Positions 8,142-17,117 of a stretch of 64,000 bases of DNA are shown one piece after another. The first letter of the stretch is position 1; each line of letters begins with the position of its first letter. The stretch spans positions 286,334 to 350,333 of the forward strand of contig CAVOKQ010000008.1 of NCBI GenBank assembly GCA_963696545.1, read 5' to 3'. The DNA is from RPQJ01 sp963696545. GTDB lineage: Bacteria > Pseudomonadota > Gammaproteobacteria > Steroidobacterales > Steroidobacteraceae. Made by a program: the position numbers and the translations under genes. Below the pieces are notes generated by a model. The model did not search any database. It was not told the origin of the DNA and was given only the letters and a program-made list of their open reading frames with translations.

Positions 8142-8524
8142 TGGTGGAGGTGGATCTCGCGCGGGTGATCTGCCCGCTGCACGAGCTCGCCGACCCGGGC
8201 GCGAAGGGATTCACGATGGGCCCGGGCGACTGGCCGCTGCGTGGCTTCGTCGTGAGGAAGGGCGCTTGCGTGCGCGCCTACGTGAACCACTGCCCGCACG
8301 CTGGATTCCCGCTCAACTGGACGCCGGACCGATTCCTCGCGCCCGAGGCGCCGTTGATCCTGTGCGCGATGCACGGCGCATTGTTCGAGATCGAGACAGG
8401 ACTCTGCGTGTCTGGCCCGTGCGCGGGAATGAAGTTGCGCGCATTGCCCGTTCGCGTGGCGCACGGCTACGTGACGCTCGACGAAAGCGTGCCGCTCGAG
8501 GAGCCAGCCGACCTCGGCCGGTGA
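8141..8524 (+). CDS. Rieske [2Fe-2S] domain protein
   Basis: A 127-residue soluble protein consisting of one Rieske domain. The cluster ligands are clear: NHCPHAGFPL supplies Cys and His, and LCAMHGALFE supplies the second Cys and His. The loop between them is slightly longer than in ferredoxins of dioxygenases. Such stand-alone Rieske proteins are electron carriers of unknown partner. ATG 8141 overlaps the preceding TGA (TGATG), so it is coupled to the AmpG-type gene. Its 3' end almost meets the next, convergent gene. Confidence 0.88.
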   Translation: MVEVDLARVICPLHELADPGAKGFTMGPGDWPLRGFVVRKGACVRAYVNHCPHAGFPLNWTPDRFLAPEAPLILCAMHGALFEIETGLCVSGPCAGMKLRALPVRVAHGYVTLDESVPLEEPADLGR

Positions 8525-8525
8525 T

Positions 8526-8879
8526 TCAGTAGCGATCGGCCTCGTCGGCTTCGGGCAATTCGATTTCCGAGTATCCGGACGCCTCGCCGCGATCGACGAA
8601 CTGCAGCGGGTCGGCCCAAGGCTTAGAGTTGCCTGGCTCGGGTTCGTATTCGTTCTCGGTGTCCTCGGGCTCGACGTCGAGCGAGCCCGTCCAGTCTTCG
8701 GGCGCCTCGCAGGACTCGATCTCGTCCTCGAGCCATTCGTCGACCTCGATTTCCTCGACGGTGCCGTCGAAGTACTGGATCTCGATCGTGCGATCGTCGC
8801 GATCGATGGCCACGACCTCGAAGGATTCGCCGCCGGTGCGCCGATACCACTGGCCGATGACAGGTGCGGGCTTGGCCAT
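8526..8879 (-). CDS. Small acidic protein, DUF6763-like
   Basis: A 117-residue protein with a compact N-terminal part (PVIGQWYRRTGGESFEVVAID, then TIEIQYFDGTVEEIEVDEW) and a very acidic tail rich in Glu and Asp. I recognise the N-terminal pattern as a gammaproteobacterial family of unknown function, probably DUF6763. The WYRR...FEVVAID...FDGTVEE pattern suggests a small beta-barrel. ATG 8879 is preferred because a longer in-frame start (8963) adds a non-conserved leader. It is convergent with the Rieske gene. Confidence 0.75.
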   Translation of the reverse strand: MAKPAPVIGQWYRRTGGESFEVVAIDRDDRTIEIQYFDGTVEEIEVDEWLEDEIESCEAPEDWTGSLDVEPEDTENEYEPEPGNSKPWADPLQFVDRGEASGYSEIELPEADEADRY

Positions 8880-9029
8880 GATCTCAACCTCTGCGAGTCG
8901 CGGTACTCGTGTCCCCTGGATGTCCTTAGCTTCCCTTGTAGTCCTGCGCGAACCCGAGTTCAAGTAGCGGAATCTGCGAACTGCGATTGTTCGACGAACT
9001 GGTGAAATTCTCTTCTGCCGTCCGCGGCG

Positions 9030-9797
9030 CTAGCGCTTGCGGAAGCACAGGTCCCAGACTCCGTGCCCGAGGCGCTGGCCGCGGCTTTCGAACCGCGTGA
9101 GCGGGCGGCTGTCCGGGCGCGGCGCGAATCCAGCCGCGAATTCGTTCTCGAGCAGTGGGCAGGCGCCGACGACGTCCAGCATCTCGCCGGCGTAATGCTG
9201 CCAGTCGGTGGCGAGCCTGAAGTGACCGCCACTTTTCAATTTCCGTGCGACGAGTTCGACAAACGGGGCCTGCACGATACGGCGCTTGTGATGCCGCTTC
9301 TTCGGCCACGGGTCGGGAAAGTACAGCAGCACTTCATCGAGCGAGGCGTCCGGCAAGCGCCGCTCGAGCACTTCGACCGCGTCGCGGCACGCGACCCGCA
9401 CGTTCGCGAGGCCGAGCGCTTCCGCGCGCAGCATAAGGTGACCCACGCCGGGACGGTGGACCTCGATGCCGAGGAAGTCGTCGCCGGGATGCGCTGCAGC
9501 AAGGGCGACCAGCGACTCGCCATTGCCGAACCCGATCTCGAGTGTGCGCCGCGCACTGCGTCCGAACAGCACATCGAGGTCGAGCATTTCGTCGGACTCA
9601 TCGCCAATACCGTAGACGGGCCAGAGATCGCGCCACGCGCGTTCCTGCGCAACCGTCATGCGACCGGCACGGGCGACGAAACTGCGGATTGCGCGTCGGT
9701 GCGCGATGGTGTTGGGCCCCGGGCCGGCCGGCGGCGGCTCGTCTGGTATCGTGGGTGCCAAGTCGATAAAGTCCGGTACGGGGGACTGGAATACCAA
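9030..9797 (-). CDS. trmB: tRNA (guanine-N7-)-methyltransferase
   Basis: TrmB makes m7G46 in the variable loop of tRNAs using S-adenosylmethionine. The sequence shows HRRAIRSFVARAGRMT, the SAM-binding LEIGFGNGESL, GIEVHRPGVGHLML, the diagnostic FPDPWPKKRHHKRRI, and GGHFRLATDWQHYA. The frame opens at a TTG (9797), giving 255 residues. The first 30 residues are Pro-rich and not conserved, so a start slightly further in is possible. The C-terminal TRFESRGQRLGHGVWDL is also typical. Confidence 0.93.
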   Translation of the reverse strand: MVFQSPVPDFIDLAPTIPDEPPPAGPGPNTIAHRRAIRSFVARAGRMTVAQERAWRDLWPVYGIGDESDEMLDLDVLFGRSARRTLEIGFGNGESLVALAAAHPGDDFLGIEVHRPGVGHLMLRAEALGLANVRVACRDAVEVLERRLPDASLDEVLLYFPDPWPKKRHHKRRIVQAPFVELVARKLKSGGHFRLATDWQHYAGEMLDVVGACPLLENEFAAGFAPRPDSRPLTRFESRGQRLGHGVWDLCFRKR

Positions 9798-9831
9798 TCA
9801 TACGGCGCACGAATGCGCCCGGGAGCAAACG

Positions 9832-10437
9832 ATGGCCAACAGTTCAGGAATCCTGTCGAGCTTCGGCGGCAACGCCGGCGCGCTCGTGCGCCGCACGTGG
9901 TGGGTCTTTCTGCTCGGAGGCATCGCCTCCGTGATCTTCGGCATTCTCGCTTTCGTCAATCCGGGTATCGCACTCCTGGTGCTCGCGATGTTCTTCGCGG
10001 CGTCGATCCTGGTGGACGGTGCGCTCAACGTCGTGGGCTCGCTGCAGCACCGGGAGAAGGACGGCTGGTGGCTGATGCTGCTGATCGGCATCCTCGGCCT
10101 GGTCGTCGGTGCGTACGCGCTGCTGAATCCGCCCGTGAGCATGATGGCCTTCATCTACCTCGTGGCGTTCCAGGCGATCCTGCTCGGCGTGTTCCTGGCG
10201 ATGCTCGGCTACAAGGTCCGGGCGGCCACGTCGCGCGAGTGGATCCTGTACCTCACGGGCGCGCTGTCGATCCTGTTCGGCGTCCTCGTGGTGATCAACC
10301 CGCTGGCCGGCAGCCTATCGATCGTGTACCTGATCGCGTGCTGGGCACTCGTGATCGGCGTGCTCAAGGTGTTCTTCGCGTTCAAGGTGAAGAACCTGCC
10401 CGAGCAGATCGGCAACCGGCTCAGCGCGCGGCGCTGA
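9832..10437 (+). CDS. HdeD family membrane protein
   Basis: A 201-residue protein with six predicted membrane helices in three hairpins, starting RTWWVFLLGGIASVIFGILAF. The repeated W..LL.GI...I.G......P pattern is that of HdeD/DUF308 proteins, linked to acid resistance in Escherichia coli, although most members are uncharacterised. Divergent from trmB, with a 34-bp gap containing both start regions. A strong hairpin at 10462-10491 follows it. Confidence 0.85.
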   Translation: MANSSGILSSFGGNAGALVRRTWWVFLLGGIASVIFGILAFVNPGIALLVLAMFFAASILVDGALNVVGSLQHREKDGWWLMLLIGILGLVVGAYALLNPPVSMMAFIYLVAFQAILLGVFLAMLGYKVRAATSREWILYLTGALSILFGVLVVINPLAGSLSIVYLIACWALVIGVLKVFFAFKVKNLPEQIGNRLSARR

Positions 10438-10461
10438 ACCGGGGAGATTCGTCGCGCACGT

Positions 10462-10491
10462 CCTGCGCCCGTCGCTTGCGGCGGGCGCAGG
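10462..10491. terminator. Hairpin between convergent genes
   Basis: CCTGCGCCCG and CGGGCGCAGG form a perfect 10-bp stem that can extend to 14 bp with one G-U pair. It lies between the HdeD-type gene and the thioesterase gene, which converge here. There is no long T-run, so it may act as a bidirectional hairpin or Rho-assisted stop. Confidence 0.5.
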
Positions 10492-10510
10492 TGCGAGCAC
10501 TGCGCGCGCA

Positions 10511-10951
10511 CTACGCGCGCAACTGCCACCCCTCCAGTCGCCGCCGGTACCTGTCAGGCAAGCGCGCGGGACCGTTCGCGTCCGCGAAGACCATCACGGC
10601 GTCGGACACGCTGACGCACAGTCCGTGCTGGAACATTCCCATGCCGAACGTGTACGAAGAGTTGCCGATCCTGAGCACGCCGACGCCGATCTCGAGAGCG
10701 CCCGGATAGCTGGCCTCGTGCAGGTAGTCGATAGATTGGTGTGCGATCAGGATGCGCTCGCCCGTCGGCATCGGTATCCGTTCGCCGGCAAGCATCTCCG
10801 TGTTCGCCGCGACGCGCGCTTCTTCGTAGTACTGTGCGATCGCGACGTTGTTGATGTGCCAGAGCGGATCCACGTCCGCATAGCGGGCGAGGATGGGCAC
10901 CTTGAGCGGGTAGTGCGCCGGATCGAGGCGGTGCGAAGGGACCTTGGTCAT
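10511..10951 (-). CDS. Acyl-CoA thioesterase, 4HBT hotdog family
   Basis: A 146-residue hotdog-fold protein. The N-terminal RYADVDPLWHINNVAIAQYYEEAR contains the conserved Asp and the H-x-N-N pattern of 4-hydroxybenzoyl-CoA thioesterase-like enzymes (YbgC/FadM group). These hydrolyse acyl-CoA thioesters; the acyl chain preferred here cannot be deduced. Start ATG 10951 lies about 50 bp from the divergent ExoD-type gene, so the two may share a promoter region. Confidence 0.88.
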   Translation of the reverse strand: MTKVPSHRLDPAHYPLKVPILARYADVDPLWHINNVAIAQYYEEARVAANTEMLAGERIPMPTGERILIAHQSIDYLHEASYPGALEIGVGVLRIGNSSYTFGMGMFQHGLCVSVSDAVMVFADANGPARLPDRYRRRLEGWQLRA

Positions 10952-11001
10952 GATTCGATTGACGTGCCGGTGAACGCACCGAATGATAGCCGTCCTCGCC
11001 C

Positions 11002-11676
11002 ATGACCGCCGTCCAGTTCCGCAATCCAGACGTCCGACTCTCCGCAGCGCTGGCCGCGACGGCCCGCGCGGTGCAGGGGCACGCCGTCACGCTGCGCGAG
11101 CTGCTGGGCTACGTTGGCGAGCAGGGCCTGCTGGTCTTCTGTGCGATCCTCGCGATGCCGTTCCTGATCCCGGTATCGCTGCCGTTCATGAGCACGGCGC
11201 TCGGCCTGCCGATGCTGCTGATCGGCGTGGCCATCATCCTGGGTCGTCTGCCCTGGCTGCCCGATCGCGTGCTGAACCATGCGCTGCCGTCGGACACGGT
11301 GCAGCAGGTGCTCGGTCGCGCGCAGCGGGCCGCAGAACGGTTCGAGCACCTGGTGAAGCCGCGGCTGCTCGCCCTCACCGATTCCGCGCTGGTGAACTCG
11401 GTGCATGGCGTGACGCTGGTCGTCGTCGTGCTGCTGCTGATGGCTCCGTTGCCGCTGGTGCCGTTCGCGAACACCTTGCCCGCGATCGCGATCATCCTGC
11501 TGTGCCTCGGGATCGCGGAACGCGATGGTGTACTGCTGATGATCGGCTACGTGGTCGCGCTGATCTCCACCGCGTACATCGGCTCGCTGCTGTGGTTCGT
11601 CGTGCATGCGGGCATGAACGTCGAGCAGGTCTACGGCACGGTGCGCGGCCTGCTCGGCGGGCTTTTCGGCAGCTAA
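11002..11676 (+). CDS. ExoD family membrane protein
   Basis: A 224-residue membrane protein. The pattern LRELLGYVGEQGLLVFCAILAMPFLIPV...PFMSTALGLPMLLIGVAIILGR...LPDRVLNH is that of the ExoD family, first described in rhizobial exopolysaccharide synthesis but widespread and mostly uncharacterised. Several hydrophobic segments follow after residue 130. The function here is unknown. A long palindrome lies 100 bp downstream. Confidence 0.85.
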   Translation: MTAVQFRNPDVRLSAALAATARAVQGHAVTLRELLGYVGEQGLLVFCAILAMPFLIPVSLPFMSTALGLPMLLIGVAIILGRLPWLPDRVLNHALPSDTVQQVLGRAQRAAERFEHLVKPRLLALTDSALVNSVHGVTLVVVVLLLMAPLPLVPFANTLPAIAIILLCLGIAERDGVLLMIGYVVALISTAYIGSLLWFVVHAGMNVEQVYGTVRGLLGGLFGS

Positions 11677-11776
11677 GGCACGGGCGGGACTGGCTTTTTC
11701 CTGTTTGGCCGGCGTCCCCGGGGCATTCGTGTAGAATGCGCAGCAAGTTTGCCGCCGCGCAGTCCGGTCTGCGCAC

Positions 11777-11842
11777 AGGAAAATTCGGTGCCAGGCACCT
11801 ATTTTCCAGCCGGAAAATAGGTGCCTGGCACCGAATTTTCCT
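11777..11842. repeat. Perfect 31-bp inverted repeat, REP/RAYT-like palindrome
   Basis: Positions 11777-11807 and 11812-11842 are perfect reverse complements of each other (31 bp each) around a 4-nt loop AGCC. Each arm also contains the smaller palindrome GGTGCCAGGCACC. It stands between the ExoD-type gene and the helicase gene. I recognise the GGTGCCAGGCACC core as one that recurs between genes in several gammaproteobacteria, in the manner of REP elements moved by Y1 (TnpA-REP) transposases. No such transposase is in this window. It could also stop transcription or stabilise mRNA. Confidence 0.85.
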
Positions 11843-11948
11843 CGAGCAAGCTCATCGTGGTCTGCATTCCGCGCCCCCGATCCCGTCATTGAATCGATGA
11901 CGCTTCGACCGGTTCCCGCCTGAGCGGGAGAAGCGCAATGGAAACCAC

Positions 11949-13267
11949 ATGTCCTTCGACCAACTCGGCCTTTCGGCCGCCCTGCTCCGTGCCGTGCAGG
12001 AAATCGGGTACACCGTACCCACGCCCATCCAGACGAACGCGATCCCTGCGGTCCACGACGGCCGCGACCTGCTGGCCGCCGCGCAGACCGGCACCGGCAA
12101 GACGGCTGCTTTCGCGCTGCCGTTGCTGCAGCGCCTCGAGGAGGAGCAACCGCAACCCCCGCGGCTCCCGCGCGCCGCGACTGCTCGTGCTCGTGCCGAC
12201 ACGCGAACTTGCCGCGCAGGTCGGCCAGTCGTTCGTCGACTTCGGCCGCCACCTGCACCAGCGCACGCTGCTGATCTTCGGTGGCGTGAGCCCAAGGCCG
12301 CAGATCGAGGCGCTCCGCCAAGGCGTGGACATCGTCGTCGCGACGCCCGGCCGCCTGCTCGATCACATCAACGAGCGCGCCATCGACGTCACGAAGGTCC
12401 GCTACCTCGTGCTCGACGAAGCCGACCGCATGCTCGACATGGGATTCATCCGCGACATCCGCCGCGTGCTGGCCGCGTTGCCGAAGCAGCGCCAGAACCT
12501 GCTGTTCTCCGCGACCTTCTCCGACGAGATCCGCACGCTCGCGAAAGGACTGCTGCACGACCCGCTCACCGTCGAGGTGGCGCCGCGCAACGCGCCCGCC
12601 GAGCTCGTCGAGCATCGAGTGCATCTCGTCGAGCAAGGCGAGAAGCGTGCGGTGCTGAGCCACCTGCTGCGTGAGGGCGCAACGCCACAGACGCTGGTGT
12701 TCACGCGCACCAAGCACGGCGCCAACCGGCTGGCCGAGCAGCTCGAGCGCGACGGCATCAACTGCGCCGCGATCCACGGCAACAAGTCGCAGAACGCGCG
12801 CACCAAGGCGCTGGCGGACTTCAAGGAATACAAGGTGCCAGGTGCTGGTCGCGACCGACATTGCAGCCCGCGGCATCGACATCAACGAGCTGCCGCAGGT
12901 CGTCAACTACGAGCTGCCGCACGTGCCCGAGGACTACGTGCACCGCATCGGCCGCACCGGCCGCGCGGGCAGCTCCGGTCATGCACTGTCGCTGGTGGCG
13001 AGCGACGAGCGCGATCGGCTGCGCGCCATCGAGCGCGTGCTCGGCCGCAAGATCAACGTGCTGCCGCTGGATCGCACGGGGATCAACTTCGAGCGCGAGC
13101 CCGCGCAGCGCGCCGCGCGCCCGGCGCAGCATTCGCAGCCGAAGAAGGCCGCGGCACCGAATGCATCGCGCGGCCGGCCGTCCTATCATTCGCAGCACCG
13201 TGGCGCGGGCCGCGGGCAGGGCGGCGGCGCGGGCCGCCCGAGCGGGAGTGGTGGCAGGAGAGGCTGA
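11949..13267 (+). pseudogene. rhlE: DEAD-box RNA helicase, RhlE type, two frameshifts
   Basis: Read across three frames this is a complete RhlE-type helicase: Q motif PTPIQ, motif I AAQTGTGKT, VLVPTRELA, DEAD box LVLDEADRMLDMGF, SAT motif in LLFSATF, ATDIAARGID and HRIGRTGRAG, then a basic Gly/Arg-rich tail. RhlE unwinds short RNA duplexes in ribosome assembly and mRNA decay. The frame is broken twice by one extra C: in the C-run 12156-12160 and in the CC at 12838-12839. Removing both restores about 439 residues. Since both errors are in C-runs and nothing else has decayed, assembly error is more likely than gene loss. The stop overlaps the next ATG. Confidence 0.88.
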
Positions 13268-14682
13268 TGCGCGGAGTGACGACTGCAATGCTGCTCGGTC
13301 TGCTGACCGGCGCGATGGCGGTTGAGGCAGCGCCGGCCCCTGCGCAGGGCGGTGCCGGTGCGCCCGCAGCCGTACGCGCGCAGGCGCGCGACATCTTCGA
13401 GACCGTCATCGCGATGCAGACGTCCGAAGGCCACGGGCAGGTGCCCGTGATGGCCGAGTACCTGGCCGGCAAGTTCAAGGCGGCCGGATTCCCGGCGGAG
13501 GACATCGAGATCCGTCCGCTCGGCGAGACCGCGTCGCTCGTGGTTCGCTACCGGGGCCGCGACCGGCAGGCCAGGCCGATCCTGCTGCTTGGGCACATGG
13601 ACGTCGTCGCGGCGCGGGCCGAGGACTGGGAGCGCGACCCGTTCAAGCTGGTCGAGCAGAACGGGTATTTCTACGGCCGCGGCACGGCCGACATCAAGAA
13701 CGAAGTCACGCTGATCACGACGACGTTGCTGCGCCTGAAGGCCGAGGGCTTCGTGCCATCACGCGACCTCGTGATCGCGTTCTCCGGCGACGAAGAGACG
13801 ACGATGCTGACCACGCGCGACCTCGCGCAGCATCTCGCGGGCGCCGAGTACGCGTTGAACGGTGATGGTGGCCAGGGCGTGCTGAACGACGAGACCGGCA
13901 AGCCGGAGGTCTACTACATCCAGGGCGCGGAAAAGTACTTCGCGACGTTCGAACTGACCGCACGCAATCCCGGCGGCCACAGCTCGGAGCCTCGCGCGGA
14001 CAACGCGATCTACGATCTGGCCGATGCGCTCGAGGCGCTGCGCAAGTACCAGTTCCCGGTGATGTGGAACGACTGGACGCTCGGGAATTTCGCAGCCACG
14101 GCGAAGGTTACGCCCGGCCCGATCGGCGAGGCGATGGCGAAGTTTGCAGCGAACCCGCGCGACGCGGCCGCCGTGCAAACGCTGTCCGCCAGCCCGCAGT
14201 TCGTGGGCAAGCTGCGCACGACCTGCGTGGCGACGATGTTGCGGGGAGGGCACGCGGAGAACGCGTTGCCGCAATCGGCGACCGCGACGGTGAACTGCCG
14301 CGTATTCCCCGGGACGCCGCTCGAGGACGTCAAGGGCACGCTGCAGAAGCTCGCGGGCGACAAGGTCGAAGTGAAGGGCATCGGCGACCCGCAGCCGAGC
14401 GATCCTTCGCCGCTGCGTCCGGATGTCGTCGCCGCCGTGACGCGGGCAGTTCACGCGGATTTCGGCGGCGTGCCGATCGTCCCCGAAATGGCGGCCTACG
14501 CCACCGACGGCTCGGTGTTCCGTCGCGCCGGGATCCCCACGTACGGCGTATGCAGCCTGTTCATCAGGGGCAAGGACGAGTATTCGCACGGCCTCAACGA
14601 GCGCATCGAGGTCGCCTCGTTCTACGCCGGGCTCGACCACTGGTACCTGCTGCTGAAGGACCTGGCTGGCACGAAGCACTGA
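13267..14682 (+). CDS. M20 family metallopeptidase, exported
   Basis: A 471-residue M20/M28-clan zinc peptidase with a signal peptide (hydrophobic TTAMLLGLLTGAMAV, cleavage after VEA or EAA). The metal site is visible: LLGHMDVVAA (His and Asp), YGRGTADIKNEV (bridging Asp), FSGDEETTM (catalytic Glu pair), and a His near the end in EYSHGLNERI. The dimerisation domain spans roughly residues 215-340 (GGHSSEPRADNAIYDLADAL). Related periplasmic enzymes cleave dipeptides or acylated amino acids; the substrate is unknown. ATG 13267 overlaps the helicase stop (TGATG), so the genes are co-transcribed. Confidence 0.9.
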   Translation: MRGVTTAMLLGLLTGAMAVEAAPAPAQGGAGAPAAVRAQARDIFETVIAMQTSEGHGQVPVMAEYLAGKFKAAGFPAEDIEIRPLGETASLVVRYRGRDRQARPILLLGHMDVVAARAEDWERDPFKLVEQNGYFYGRGTADIKNEVTLITTTLLRLKAEGFVPSRDLVIAFSGDEETTMLTTRDLAQHLAGAEYALNGDGGQGVLNDETGKPEVYYIQGAEKYFATFELTARNPGGHSSEPRADNAIYDLADALEALRKYQFPVMWNDWTLGNFAATAKVTPGPIGEAMAKFAANPRDAAAVQTLSASPQFVGKLRTTCVATMLRGGHAENALPQSATATVNCRVFPGTPLEDVKGTLQKLAGDKVEVKGIGDPQPSDPSPLRPDVVAAVTRAVHADFGGVPIVPEMAAYATDGSVFRRAGIPTYGVCSLFIRGKDEYSHGLNERIEVASFYAGLDHWYLLLKDLAGTKH

Positions 14683-14714
14683 TGCCCGGCCGGGCGTCGG
14701 TGCGCGAGCCCCGC

Positions 14715-15440
14715 TTACTCGCTGTGCTTGCCTGAGTCCCGTCGCTCAGCGCGCTCGGTCAGTGAGCGCGTCGTGAACAATGCGACGAACGTCGCCACGA
14801 CGACCGCGACGTAGAACTGTCCGATCAGCGCTTCGATCGACGCGAGGGACCTTGCCACCGGCGAAGCCGGCAGCACGTCGCCGTAACCGACGGTCGAGAG
14901 CGTGACGAGGCTGAAGTACATCAGCTCGCCCCGCAGCTCGCGCGGCGTCATCTGCTCGAGTGGCTTCAGCAGGTGCAGCGCCTCGGGATTCCAGATGAGC
15001 AGCACGTAGTACAGTTCCGAGAACACCATCGCGATCAGCAGGTACGCGACCACCATCGCGAAGATGCCGTCCAGCGTAGGGCGCTCGGCCCGGAACACGA
15101 AAATCAGCACGCCGACGATGCACGCGACCGTCACAGGTGCGACCAGCGCGATGTCGATCGTACTTTCGACTCGCACCAGCTGCGGCAGGATGTCCAGAAT
15201 CGACACGGTCGACGCGAGCAGCGAAATCGCCCAGAGCGCCCCGATGACCTTGCCGGCCAGCCGCCACTGCGGGTTCGCCCAGATCGTGACGAGGATCAGG
15301 TCGAACAGCAGCACGTGGATCGCCACATGCCCGCCCGCGCGTGTCTCGATGTAGGGGGCCACCAGCAACCAGGCCATGATCACGAGCGTGAGCTGCAGGA
15401 ATCGCCACTGGGAGGCCGTGTGCCGCGAGACCGGGTCCAT
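14715..15440 (-). CDS. Two-pore-domain-like potassium channel protein
   Basis: A 241-residue membrane protein with about six hydrophobic segments. Near the C-terminus ELMYFSLVTLSTVGYGDVLP contains the K+ selectivity filter TVGYGD, followed by the inner helix QFYVAVVVATFVALF. The N-terminal half carries four further helices, so the arrangement resembles a voltage-gated-type subunit without an obvious charged S4. Start ATG 15440 is preferred because GGAAGG precedes it; an ATG four codons upstream (15452) has no such site. No regulatory RCK domain is attached. Confidence 0.85.
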   Translation of the reverse strand: MDPVSRHTASQWRFLQLTLVIMAWLLVAPYIETRAGGHVAIHVLLFDLILVTIWANPQWRLAGKVIGALWAISLLASTVSILDILPQLVRVESTIDIALVAPVTVACIVGVLIFVFRAERPTLDGIFAMVVAYLLIAMVFSELYYVLLIWNPEALHLLKPLEQMTPRELRGELMYFSLVTLSTVGYGDVLPASPVARSLASIEALIGQFYVAVVVATFVALFTTRSLTERAERRDSGKHSE

Positions 15441-15624
15441 GATCCTTCCCATGTCGTTGTAGCTGGGTGGACGAGGCGAAGTCTGGCCGCCGGGCGCAGG
15501 CCTGTAAACACCGGTCCGTGATCGGGCCACCCGACGTGCCTCGCATGAGCGCCGGGAATCCCGTATTCAAACCGCCGCCACCTGATTCATCATCAGTCCC
15601 GCCCCGGACAGCCGAGCCAGCTAC

Positions 15625-16242
15625 ATGGAGCCACGACGAACGTCGTCCCGCCACGGCCCGCCGGCACCGTTGCGGATGCTTCCGAACCTGCTCAGCGCGG
15701 GACGCATCTTTGCGGCCCCGGTACTCGTGTTCCTCGCGGCGACGGGCCATGAGACGGCGTTTACGTGGGTGCTGGTCCCTGCGCTGCTGTCGGACATCGC
15801 CGACGGTCTCATCGCGAGAGTCTTTCACCTGCAGTCGAGGCTTGGCGCGTTGCTTGACTCCGTCGCTGACACTTTGCTGCTGTTCGCCTCGATCTACGGA
15901 ATCGTCGTCTTCCACCCCGACGTGCCGCATGACCACGCGACGATCGGCGCGGTCGTGATCGGTGCCTGGCTGCTCGAGAACCTCGTGGCGCTCGTGCGCT
16001 ACGGACGGCTGTCGAGCTTTCACACGTATCTGTCGAAGATCGCCGGCTACCTGCTCGGCATCTTCGTCGGCGTGCTGTTCGTGTTCGGCTTCGAACCCTG
16101 GCTGCTGTATGCGGCGGCCTTCGCAAGCGTGATCGGCAACTGCGAAGAATTGCTGCTGTTGGCGATGTTGCCGAAATGGCGCGCGGACGTGCGTGGCGTG
16201 TTCTGGGTACTGCGCGAGCAACGCGCGGGAACGTCCGCGTGA
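15625..16242 (+). CDS. CDP-alcohol phosphatidyltransferase family protein
   Basis: A 205-residue inner-membrane enzyme. The catalytic signature D-x2-D-G-x2-A-R-x8-G-x3-D-x3-D is fully present (DIADGLIARVF, then LGALLDSVAD). Members move a phosphatidyl group from CDP-diacylglycerol to an alcohol such as glycerol phosphate or inositol phosphate. The acceptor here is unknown. It heads a run of four co-oriented, overlapping or closely spaced lipid-related genes (15625-18304). The next gene starts within its stop codon (GTGA). Confidence 0.9.
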   Translation: MEPRRTSSRHGPPAPLRMLPNLLSAGRIFAAPVLVFLAATGHETAFTWVLVPALLSDIADGLIARVFHLQSRLGALLDSVADTLLLFASIYGIVVFHPDVPHDHATIGAVVIGAWLLENLVALVRYGRLSSFHTYLSKIAGYLLGIFVGVLFVFGFEPWLLYAAAFASVIGNCEELLLLAMLPKWRADVRGVFWVLREQRAGTSA

Positions 16243-17117
16243 AGTGGCTGGCGATCGCGAATCCTGCCGCCGGCCGCGCCCACGAGGCCGAGCACATGCT
16301 GCGCCGGCTGCGGGAACTGAAGGACGTGGACGCCGAAGTCGTCCACACGAAGATACCGGGCGACGCTACCCGGCTCGCGCGCGATACCCGCAGCTTCGAC
16401 GGCGTGATCGCGATAGGTGGCGACGGGACGATCGCCGAAGTGCTGCAGGCGATGGACCTCGAACGACAGCGGCTGGCCGTACTGCCTGCGGGACATGGCA
16501 ACTGTCTGGCACGTGACCTCGGCGTTGCGAACCCCGCGCGAGCGCTCGCCGCCCTGCAGCGTTGCGACTGCCGTCCGCTCGACCTGATGGAGGTCCGCAT
16601 CGAGTACGCCAATGGACGGATCGAGCAGCGTCTATGCGCCAGCACACTCGCGGTCGGGTACGTTACGGACGTGGTGATGCACGGTCGCCGGCGACTGAGT
16701 GGATTGGGGCGGGCGGCCTATGCGGCTGCGGCCATGATCGTGGTGCCGCAGCCGTTCGAAGCGTGCCTGTCGGTGCAGGATGGTGCAGGCCGACCCGGGC
16801 GCTACACTGGCGTCGTGATCAACAACACTGCACACCTGGCGAACTTTCGGGGCTTCCCCGACGCGAGCGCGCACGATGGCGTCCTCGACGTAATGGAGCA
16901 GGGCTTTCGCTGGCCGCGGCAGCTGCTGCACAACTTCGCGGTGCTGGCCGGCAGCCGAGCATTCGGAGCGCAGGCCATGCGCCAGGCCGCTGCAGTACGA
17001 CTCGAGCTGGCGTCGTCGCACACGCTGATGGCCGACGGGGAACTGCTGCATGAGGTCACGACGGTAACCGTGCGGTGCCGGCCAGCCGCGGTCCGGTGCG
17101 TGGTGCGATCGACATGA
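16239..17117 (+). CDS. Diacylglycerol/sphingosine kinase-like lipid kinase
   Basis: A 292-residue protein of the DAGK catalytic family (YegS/DgkB type). The N-terminal IANPAAGRAHE, the nucleotide-binding GVIAIGGDGTIAEVL, and LPAGHGNCLARDLG (the usual GTGN loop in altered form) are all visible. The C-terminal half is a beta-sandwich with SSHTLMADGEL near its end, matching the usual DGE motif. It probably phosphorylates a lipid, giving phosphatidic acid or an analogue for the CdsA-like enzyme next door. GTG 16239 overlaps the preceding stop; the end overlaps the next ATG by 4 bp. Confidence 0.87.
   Translation: MKWLAIANPAAGRAHEAEHMLRRLRELKDVDAEVVHTKIPGDATRLARDTRSFDGVIAIGGDGTIAEVLQAMDLERQRLAVLPAGHGNCLARDLGVANPARALAALQRCDCRPLDLMEVRIEYANGRIEQRLCASTLAVGYVTDVVMHGRRRLSGLGRAAYAAAAMIVVPQPFEACLSVQDGAGRPGRYTGVVINNTAHLANFRGFPDASAHDGVLDVMEQGFRWPRQLLHNFAVLAGSRAFGAQAMRQAAAVRLELASSHTLMADGELLHEVTTVTVRCRPAAVRCVVRST

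Noticed and set aside
10948..12906. A 652-codon open frame on the minus strand opposite the ExoD-type and helicase genes
   Set aside because: It runs antisense to well-supported genes and its translation has no recognisable motif; long antisense frames are common in GC-rich DNA.
11938..14682. An apparent helicase-peptidase fusion of 914 codons
   Set aside because: The helicase half of this frame reads as helicase only between the two indels at 12156-12160 and 12838-12839. The M20 peptidase has its own ATG and signal peptide at 13267.
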